Assembly: GCA_030267565.1 (NCBI GenBank)
Contig: BRXU01000021.1
Coordinates: forward strand, 1,334,501-1,398,500
Origin: Pleodorina starrii
Lineage: Eukaryota > Chlorophyta > Chlorophyceae > Chlamydomonadales > Volvocaceae
DNA length: 64,000 nt
Direction of reading: 5' to 3'
Below, one piece after another: positions 56,501-64,000 of the stretch. Under the pieces are notes generated by a model. It saw only the letters and a list, made by a program, of their open reading frames with translations, was not told the origin of the DNA and ran no database searches. Made by a program: the position numbers and the translations under genes. Each line of letters opens with the position of its first letter. Position 1 is the stretch's first letter.

Positions 56501-58418
56501 AAACCGCAAGAGGAGGGCCGCACGTGTCCCGTGCGAACGAGGGGGGGGGACCCTGGGTGCATCCACATGTGTAGGTCGAGGCCCGCGGATGACGGGATGG
56601 GGCCAGCGGGCGGGGGGTCGAGAGCGAAATGCGTCCATGGTGCCATGCGGGTTGAAGCAGCCAGGCATTTGGAGAACGGGTATAACTAACGCGAGGCGGG
56701 GTGGTAGAAACGATTCCGTAGCGGAGGCGACCGGGTGGGGTGGAGTGGGGTGGAGGGGCGCACGTGCACCAGCACCACGGTCGCTCTCAAGGTGCGTTTG
56801 CATGGACAGCGCCGGGCCGCTTGCGCCTCGCAGCTTCTAGGGGATTGCGCACTTGTGTTGAACGGGACAGGGGCCGAGCCGTGGCGGCAGCGGGAAGTTG
56901 CTCTGGCACATTGAACTTGCCAGCCTGGAAGGGAACACCAGGGCGGTGGCCGCCCGCGGCGCTGCGCTGCGGCGCCATGTGGGCCGCCGTCCAAGGGCAC
57001 GCTGGGGCCCAACCCCGTCCCTGCCCTCACCCCGCCCCAATCGCCCCCTCCCCCCAAAAAATCTTCCGGCCGATCACCTCGTCGTCTTGCTCGCTTTTAT
57101 TAGCCCCAAACCCCGCCCCGAGGTTTCTTGGGGCGGCTATGCTGACCCACTCCTTCTCCTCGTTCCCTCGAGGCGAGGATAGCCCGCGGGCTGTTACCCT
57201 ATGGGCCGCTGTCCCGCATCCTAGACCGGCCACAGTGATGCCCTGGCCCTGCTCTACACCGGGCGGAGGGTTGGGGCTCATGCACTCCTGCGGCCTCGGC
57301 CGGACCCCCGCGCCGCCGCCGCGATGGGCTGCCCCTTGTGCCAAGCGGGCCCGCGAGGGCCCAGTGGCGCTGGGCGTGTCACGGCCGGCTGGTTTGTTAA
57401 CCGGCCGGTCTGCTGGCTTGTTGGCTGGGTTTTTGGCTGGCTGGCTGGCTGGCTGGCTGGCTGCGCGCTAGGCACGGTGGCTTGCCTCACGTTAGCGCGC
57501 CCCGATCTACTTTCGAGGAGCAGTTCAGCCCTGGCAACAGGAAGTGCTGCCCCGGCGCTGCGTGGCTCGTGTCCATGCACCCCGGCCCCGTGCAGCCGGA
57601 CGACTGGCTAATAAGCGCGCGCTGGGTTTTACGGCCGTCGGCCTTCGCCGCGGGACGCAGTTTGCGGAAGGGCGCCCGGCCCTTCACGCGGGGAGGGGGC
57701 TCCGCCGTGCCCCCACTTACACGGTGGGCTGCCAGAGACGGACGGTCCGGTCCTTTGAGCCGGAGGCGATCAGCGCGTGGACTGGCGAGAAGGCGACCGA
57801 GTAGACGCCCGCCTGGCGTGAGGGAAGGGGTTGGGGTAAATACAAAGATATCACAGCGGAGGGACGGAGATGGTGTTGGGGTAGGGTGCGGACGGCCTGC
57901 TTGTGCACGACACATGCATGCGGCCAGGCTGTAAAGCAGGCCTCCTGCAGGCCGATAGTGGAGAAGGCATGTAGTAGACGCGCAGTGGTCCCTCAGGAGG
58001 CTGGGTGCCTGTCTGGTGCCATGGCAGGCGTGGTGGTCATGCTCGACGACGGGACCTCACTGCTGCGGCCTTTTGGGACATACACGTCGATGGCCGCTTG
58101 ATCGCGGAATTCTGCGGCACTTTACCTTGTGCCCTGCAAAGCGGAAAGCGCGCAGCTGGGGCTTGAAGTTCCACACCATGACGCAGTTGTCCAACGAGCC
58201 CGACACCAGCTGCTTCATGTTGTAGTTAAAGCAGACGCTGGTAACGGCGTCCTTATGGCCCCTGAAAGACCGTTCCAGCGTGGGGTCCTCGGCCTACAAG
58301 CCATGGAAGAAGTCTGACCTTTGGCGATGTGGCCCTTGGAGCAATTGTTGACGATATCCGCTACCTGTGACTCCGCTGACAGCGGGGCCAGCCCATGCCG
58401 GGCGCCACCGGCTGCCAT
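53592..58418 (-). CDS. POC1: POC1 centriole/basal-body WD40 protein
   Basis: Seven exons: 58365..58418, 58126..58293, 57721..57812, 56239..56347, 55206..55613, 54847..54966, 53592..54395 (1755 nt, 584 aa). Seven WD40 repeats fill aa 1-320: [128 protein letters not shown]. After [13 protein letters not shown] comes a Gly/Ala/Pro-rich linker, then the conserved POC1 C-terminal helix ([39 protein letters not shown]) and a Gln/Gly-rich tail ending EQYSDQM. POC1 stabilises centriole triplet microtubules and is a standard basal-body protein of flagellated algae. Start [18 protein letters not shown] resembles the Chlamydomonas protein as I remember it. Intron 4 is packed with dispersed motifs. Confidence 0.94.
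55631..55750 (-). repeat. Motif A (two copies) and motif B cluster in POC1 intron 4
   Basis: On the minus (sense) strand the order is motif A at 55729-55750 (GGCCTAAACGTGGATA form), motif B at 55663-55711 (GTCCGCAGTGACTCATTG... GGAGCATATCACTCCCTGAC), then motif A again at 55631-55648, about 18 nt before the acceptor of exon 55206..55613. Confidence 0.85.
55774..56202. mobile_element. Element bounded by inverted copies of motif C in POC1 intron 4
   Basis: In transcript order, a left end at 56202-56172 (GGGTAAAAAGAAGATACCGC then AGCGGACGGG) and an inverted right end at 55808-55774 (CGTCCCTCCGCTGCGATGCC then ATCTTTATATGACCC). About 430 bp with imperfect 30-bp terminal inverted repeats and no coding capacity, starting about 35 nt from the donor. 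A MITE- or introner-like element is the simplest reading. Confidence 0.6.
57426..57463. repeat. (GGCT)n tetranucleotide repeat in POC1 intron
   Basis: About nine GGCT units in the long intron between exons 57721..57812 and 56239..56347. Confidence 0.8.
57833..57865 (-). repeat. Dispersed motif C, right-end copy, POC1 intron 2
   Basis: The transcript reads GTCCCTCCGCTGTGATATC then TTTGTATTTACCCC, about 20 nt before the acceptor of exon 57721..57812. It is the inverted counterpart of the left-end copies. Confidence 0.75.
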
Positions 58419-58897
58419 CTGTGCGCGGTAACTAGCTGTCTTGCGCTGCCCGAGGTACTGAAGCACTTAAGAAAGTCCTTCCAACACCGGACTTGGAGCT
58501 GCGTCAGTCTCTGTACAGCGGCATTTGGTGTGCTTAGTTATTATTATCTTGTGGTGAGGCGGTCGTAAGTGAGGCTGGGCAGGGAAATCGGGGAAGGTCG
58601 TCCTGGCTGTCGTGTTTTCTAACGGTTGGATCCTCCACCTCTCCAGCTCTATCTGAAAGTCAGGCAATGCCCGAGGTTGCTTTATTTACCTGTAGTAAGT
58701 GATTCAAACTAATTATTAGAGAAGACCTTCATATATTGGTATCTACATAGTCATATTTGCTTCAGCCAGTCTTGTTCTTAACGTTACACACGCGAATAAG
58801 CGTGTCCTGTTATGATGCTTCAACCACGGCAATTGTGAGGTGGCATGCTTTGCCACTGCTTACGGGCGAGCGAGAAATTCCGCTGTAGCCTTCCGTT
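58419..58897. promoter_or_regulatory. Divergent promoter, POC1 / amino-acid transporter
   Basis: 479 bp between start codons, noticeably AT-richer than the surroundings (runs such as TTATTATTATCTTG near 58540 and TATATTGG near 58730). Probably two 5' UTRs and a shared promoter. Confidence 0.5.
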
Positions 58898-61800
58898 ATG
58901 AGGCGTGGCATGGCTTCGTCAGGGGCGCACGATGATGCGCTACCTCGTGTACCAACATCAGATCCTATAGGTGTGCGCGAAGGGCTGGTCGGTTGTGCGT
59001 GAACCATCGGGTTGCGAAGTAACGTTTGCTTGCACTGGACGCAGAGGAGCCTACGGTGACGAATGGAATATTTGGAAAGGGCAAGGTACGTCTCGGCAGA
59101 AGGGAACTGTCGAGCATTTTGACGACGTGCGCGTACGTTGCGACCGGGTGGGACCAATTTGGTTGGTTGCCCGTTGCATGTAGCGGAGCAAGGGCGTGGA
59201 GGACGGCCGGACCACCTCCAGCCAGTCAACCATCAATTTGGTCAACTGTATCCTCGGAGCCGGCGTGCTCGGCTATCCCTTCTGCTTCCGGTCCTGCGGC
59301 CTGGTGCTGGGCACGCTCATCATGCTCGTCTCCATCGCGGCATCGCGCTTCTCCTACAACCTCATGCTCTACTGCAGTCAGATCAGCAACAAACGGACGT
59401 ATGAGGACCTGGCGGAGCAGGCCGTGGGCAAAATAGGCAGGCAGGTGGTGCAGCTGTGCACAGCTGCGCTCAACCTGGGCTGCATCGTGGCGTACCTCAA
59501 CATCCTCGCGGACGTGCTGTCTGCGGTCGCGGGCACCATCATCCCCCCGGGAGCGGAGCCCTCCCGCAATGCGTTCATCACAGGTGGCTCGGGGAGGGGG
59601 AAGCAGGGGGAGCAGGGGGGAGCGAGGCGGGTAAATGGGTTTTCGCAGCGGACAAGCGCCTGCGGTCGGGTGATCTGCCCCATCCCCTGGCGCCGGCGCC
59701 GGGTTGCTATTGGGAAGGCGGGGAGGCCCGGATAGCCTGTGGCGTGAGGTAGTAGCCGGGTTGCGCGGTATGTGGGTCGCTGTTGCTGGCACCGGTGGCG
59801 ACTGGCGAGCATCCCCGCCCGCCAGCTGGGCGGAGGACGGATGTACTGCCGTTGGAGCCATGTGGGTCGGCAGTCATGTGTGAAGAAGTGGGTCGGCGGA
59901 ATTGCTGGGTCGGTGAGCGGCTGCGTGCTTGGGGGGGCCACGTGCGCGGATGGTGGGGGCAGTCGGGCGGCCAGTGGTCCATGGGCCCCCAGGGTGCGGA
60001 CGCCGGTTGGGTAGGTTCCTCTTCGCCCCGGAGCCTGCCACCCGACAGGGCGTTGGCGTGTATCCGCTTGGCGAATACCCAGTTGCACAGAAACGAGCCA
60101 GCCCTGAGCTGTCGGGGCTTCACGGAGGGGTGAGAAAGTCGGCGTGCGAGTCGCCATTGCTGCAGCCCTGGCCACGGCCCTCGCCCCGGCCGACGGCCTC
60201 CGCTGACGCAGGGTCCTCCCGTCACGCGCACCGTCGCCCCACCCCAGCAAGCCACGACCCTGCGCCCGCCGCCGCCGCCGCAATATAAGCCGCTAGCTAA
60301 CCTCCCTCCTGTCGTATCTCTGGACGATTGGCCGTTGGCTGGGTGGCCTTCCTCCATTTGAGTCCCGACCGCCTCGCATCGGGGTTTCGGGGAGCCCGGC
60401 TACCGCTGCATCGTGCGCCGGGCCCTTGAAACCACCCCATCCCTCACCTTGCTGCAACCAGCACCATCACCGCATTCCACTCTCAATCCTCGTCGTTTCC
60501 CCTCCTCTCGTGCGCTCGCGACATCCCCCAGGCGTGAGCATATTCGGCGCGCTGCCTGTAGCTCTGTGGGTCCGCGACCACGCCACCATCGTGACTTTCA
60601 TGATGGCCTCCGTGGGCTTTGTGGCGCTGTTCGCGGTGGTGGTGGTCATTTTCGCGCTGGCGCCGCACCCCATCACAGGTGAAGATGAACTGGGTTCCGG
60701 GGTTGGGGGCGGGCCGGGCTGGGGCGCGACAGGGGTCGGGGTTGGGCGGGCTGGGGACGCGTCAGGCTTGGGAGTTTTGGCGGGGCAGGCTGTGTCATGG
60801 CAGGGATTGGGGCGGGGCTGAGGTGCGGGCTGGGATGCGGCGGGGCGGGCTTGGCTTGGCGGGGGCGATAGGCCCCGCAGCCCGTCGCAGGTGAGGGCAG
60901 GGCGGGGGTGATGTAAGCTTAGCCCAGGCGTGCGGATGGGTAGGGTTGGGTTTGCTTTGTGTGTTCTGGTTGGCCTGGCACCGCGCGTCCTCCGTCGACT
61001 GGTGGGGATGCCCCAAGCGCGTGGTGCGGTCAGGGCGGAATGCAGGGTGGGCCGCAGCTGGCCCCATACCTCGTCACAAGCGGGAGGGGACATGGGCGCC
61101 GCTTACAGAGTCAGGCCGCGGAAGCAGGCCTGGCGGTACCGGTATTGCGTGGCGTGTTTTCTCTGTCCGCGGCGTCGGCTGCCCTTTGCGGCACAGCGGT
61201 GGCGGGTCTGGGTGCCGCACCCTGAGTCTCGGCGCCGGCCTACCCTACCCCCGCCGGGGCTGCGCGAGCGCGGAGCCTGGCTCCTGCCACTTAGCCGGTA
61301 CCCAAGTCGGGGTCGGGGTCGGGACCTGCGCCCTGGGCCAGCGCCTTCAGCATGCCAAACGGCCCAGAAACGGCATGCTGCACTGTCGTCCCACGTAGAC
61401 GCGGTCCGCGGCCGCACATGCTCCTACTTTGCACCGATCACTGGCTATCCCGCTATCCGTGGTTCCATCACATACCCTACTCTACCTTGGTGTCTGGTTT
61501 CGCAATAAACTCACACGCATTGGACTCTCACGAGTTATGACCCCCGACTCTGCTTCGCTCGTGCCCGCCCTCGCAGCCGCCGCCGCCAGCTCCGTGGCGC
61601 TGTGGCAGCCCGAGGGGCTGCTGGTGGCCTTCCCCGTCATCGTCTACAGCTTCACCGCGCATCCCTACTACCTGGGCATATTCAACAACCTGCACGGCGC
61701 CACCTTTGCGCGCATGAGCCGCGTTACCAATGTGGTGAGGCAGGCAGGCAGGCGGGCAGGCAGGCGGGCAGGCAGGCGGGCAGGCAGGCGGGCAGGCAGG

Positions 61801-64000
61801 CGGGCAGTCACCGGGCGGTCCGGCGGGCAGTCACCGGGCAGGCGGGCGGGCGGGCGGGCAGGCGGGCGGGCAGTCAGTGGGCGCGGAGGAGCACCGAGCG
61901 GAGCGTGGGGGGGGGGGCCTGAGCGTGCAATAGTGGCGAGGGGGGAGGAGAGGGAAAAGAAAAGAGCAGGGAGGGGACAGGGGAGTGAGGTCGCGCGAGC
62001 GACCAGCGATGGATGAGGGGCCAAGGGTGGTGGAAGGGCACGCCAGGGCCAGGAAGCCGCGGAGATGTTGGGGGGCGAGTTATGGGTGGAGCCGAGACAC
62101 GAGCCCAGGGGCCGGTACTCAGAGCAGGTGGTTGCGGCTGCTGCGCTTCGTGGTCGCGGCTGGCTGCTGCACCCCCTGCCGTCTGCTTCTTGCCAGCCAC
62201 CCCTACTTTCCGAACGGACTGGCTGCAGCAACCCGTACCATTACCGCATCTCACGCCCAGAATTTCGACCACCCCTGCCCGCCCTGCTCCGACCTCCCGC
62301 CGCGGCGCGGCGCGGCTCCCTGCCGCCCCCGACTGCAGCCCCTCACACACTGCCCCTGCACCCGCTCCCCGCCCCTTCCCCGCCTTGACCCTCTCCCTCT
62401 CGCTCTCCCTCCGCGCCCCTCCCCCCACCCCCCGCCCCCAAGGCCATGGGCATTTCCGGCGCTCTGTACTGGATTGTGGGCGTGTTCGGCTACCTCACCT
62501 TCCGCAACCGCACCGCCGGTGACCTGCTCCGAAACTTCGGAGCCGCCAACGTGGACGGACTGCGCGGCGCCTACGAGCGCGCCATCAAGCTGTGCTACGG
62601 GCTGAGCATCCTGGGCTCTGTGCCGCTGGTCATATTGCCCTTCTACAACATCATGCTGCCGATCCTGGGGTTCAAGGCGCGCGGCGACGGAATGGGCTTG
62701 GGCCCGGGCTCGGGCTCGGGAATGAAGCGGTAAGGGCGGGTGGGGTGGGTGGGTAGGTGTGGGGTGGGGTGGATGACTGGATGGTTGTATCGGTGGGTGG
62801 GTGGGTGTGCGCATGGATGGATGGATGGGTGGTTGTCTTGGTGGAGGGGGATAGGTGAGTGAGTGACTGGGCGGGAAGATGGGGAAAAGGGTCGTGAAAC
62901 GATCGAGACAGTTGGCCCCCGTCGTTGTCTCCGTTACACCGCTGCGGTTTCATCTTAGTTAACCCCCCTCAACTCCGCACCCCCGCACCCAACCACGCAC
63001 CCGCCAACGCAGCACCAACAGCGGCCCGCCGCTGGACGCTGAGGACGCCTCCTCCCTGGACACCGCCCGCCGGAGCGGCAGCGGCAGCCTCAGCGGCCCC
63101 TCCTTCACCACCACCTGCAGCACCGCCGCGGCCCTGGGCGGCAGCGGCAGCGGCCCGGCCAGCGGCGGTCGCAGCCGCTCCTCCGTCTCCTCACGCCTGG
63201 GCGGCGGCGGCGGCGGCGGCAGCAGCTGCGGGGGCCTGGGCCGGTCGGGCAGCCAGCAGGTGGACGTGGTGGATCTAAAGTTGCACGCGGACCGGGACCT
63301 TGCGGAGAGTGGCGAGGTGGGGGAGGAGCTGGGCTTCACGCAGCACGCGTTCGTGGTGTTGGTGGTGCTGGGCACCGCGCTCGCGACCGCCATCTGGGTG
63401 CCCAACATCGAGTTCATATTCGGTCTCACCGGCGCCACCGCGTCTGTACTGCTGTCGTACATTCTGCCCGCCATTACCTTTATCCGGCTCGTTGACTTGA
63501 ACCCGGAGCTGCTGGGGGGAGGCAACTTCAAGGTCATACCACAGGCGATACGGTGGGTTGAGTGGGCTTGTGGGTGGGTAAGGGGTGGGTAAGGGGTGGG
63601 TGGGTGCGACTGCCCCGAGGCGGCGGTGCGGCCAGGGTGTATGGTGCCGCCCCTATCGACCGTCGGCTCTTGGGGAGGCAGGACCCGCTGGTACCCATGC
63701 CCGCCTTCAGGCCCTACTTTGCGCGCCACGCTCTTTACTTCGCTTGCCTCCCTCCCCGGCGACGCGGCCGCGCGTTCGCTTTCTTTCTGCTAGAGATATC
63801 AGGTATCCCTCTGGTATCCCAGGCAACTGCGTTGCGTTCTCTCGTCCCGGGCCGTTTTCTATTACCTCCCCGCCTCCCCCTCCTTTTGTTTCCCGGTCCC
63901 GGCCACAGCTCGCAGTGGCTGTGGCGCAAGCGCAAGGCGATTGCGCTGCTGTGCTTCGGGGTGGTCAGCGGCATCACCTGCACGGACGCGGTGAGGGGGG
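58898..64000 (+). CDS. AAAP/SLC38-type amino-acid transporter (3' end beyond the window)
   Basis: Eight exons in the window: 58898..58970, 59045..59085, 59184..59583, 60532..60678, 61577..61734, 62443..62729, 63013..63552, 63909..63990, the last followed by a GTGAGG donor, so the gene continues. A short hydrophilic N-terminus (MRRGMASSGAHDDALP) leads into the family's first helix, SSQSTINLVNCILGAGVLGY PFC. Further helices include LGTLIMLVSIAASRFSYNLM, LNLGCIVAYLNILADVLSAV, FMMASVGFVALFAVVVVIF, LLVAFPVIVYSFTAHPYYLG, ISGALYWIVGVFGYLTF, SILGSVPLVILPFYN and FIFGLTGATASVLLSYILPA. SFTAHPYYLGIFNNL and GLTGATA are typical of SLC38/AVT6-like H+ or Na+ coupled amino-acid carriers. A Ser/Gly-rich loop of about 90 residues (exon 7 start) separates two membrane segments. 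Start is the first ATG; a second in-frame Met lies four codons on. Substrate and membrane are not predictable by eye. Confidence 0.88.
61735..61875. repeat. GGCAGGCG-type tandem repeat at a transporter donor site
   Basis: Units of GGCAGGCG/GGCGGGCA start right after the GTGAGGCAGGCAGG donor of exon 61577..61734. Confidence 0.85.
63812..63869 (+). repeat. Dispersed motif D, transporter intron 7
   Basis: GGTATCCCAGGCAACTGCG, then GTTGCGTTCTCTCGTCCCGG, then GCCGTTTTCTATTACC, ending about 40 nt before the acceptor of exon 63909..63990. About 80% identical to 47884-47937. Confidence 0.85.

Noticed and set aside
1..64000. tRNA or rRNA genes
   Set aside because: I saw no cloverleaf-like A/B box pairs or rRNA-conserved stretches while reading; a tRNA scan would be needed to exclude one fully.

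Overview
The window reads as nuclear DNA of a volvocine green alga (Chlamydomonas/Gonium/Volvox relatives). Coding DNA is very GC-rich with strong G/C bias at third codon positions. Genes are cut by many short introns with GTGAGG, GTGCGT or GTACGG donors and CAG acceptors. Proteins carry Ala/Gly/Gln low-complexity tracts, and introns and UTRs are full of micro- and minisatellites. The products include chloroplast import, thylakoid-lumen, basal-body and phosphate-signalling (SPX) proteins, which fits a flagellated phototroph. All gene models were spliced by eye. Each complete model keeps its reading frame across every junction, and the coding totals divide by three.

Layout. 2.7-3.6 kb: small TMEM254-like membrane protein (-). 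4.8-11.3 kb: TOC64-type amidase-like/TPR outer-envelope receptor (-). 12.1-20.3 kb: XB3/XBAT-type ankyrin-repeat RING E3 ligase (+). 20.3-26.3 kb: gene-poor stretch with a roughly 0.9-kb foldback element. 26.4-27.7 kb: cyclophilin (-). 28.0-31.4 kb: P-loop sulfotransferase-like protein (+). 32.8-35.2 kb: 2-Cys peroxiredoxin (+). 37.0-41.6 kb: a 964-aa SPX-RING-SCP phosphatase-PHOSPHO phosphatase fusion (+). 41.6-45.9 kb: low-complexity intergenic DNA. 46.0-49.1 kb: predicted thylakoid-lumen protein (-). 49.5-51.8 kb: lipoyl synthase (+). 53.6-58.4 kb: centriole protein POC1 (-). 58.9 kb to the end: AAAP/SLC38-type amino-acid transporter (+), cut by the window edge.

The genes do not form one pathway. 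Four neighbouring pairs are divergent with 0.3-0.8 kb between start codons (TOC64/XB3-like, cyclophilin/sulfotransferase-like, lumen protein/lipoyl synthase, POC1/transporter), so shared promoters are likely.

Two observations stand out. The first is the four-module SPX-RING-HAD-HAD protein, which joins an inositol-pyrophosphate sensor, a ubiquitin-ligase RING and two unrelated HAD phosphatase domains in one spliced frame. The second is a set of short dispersed motifs that recur inside introns of unrelated genes, in a fixed orientation to transcription and close to splice sites. Some act like terminal inverted repeats (GGGTAA... at intron 5' ends, ...TTACCC at 3' ends). This suggests introner-like elements, that is, introns seeded by a mobile element.
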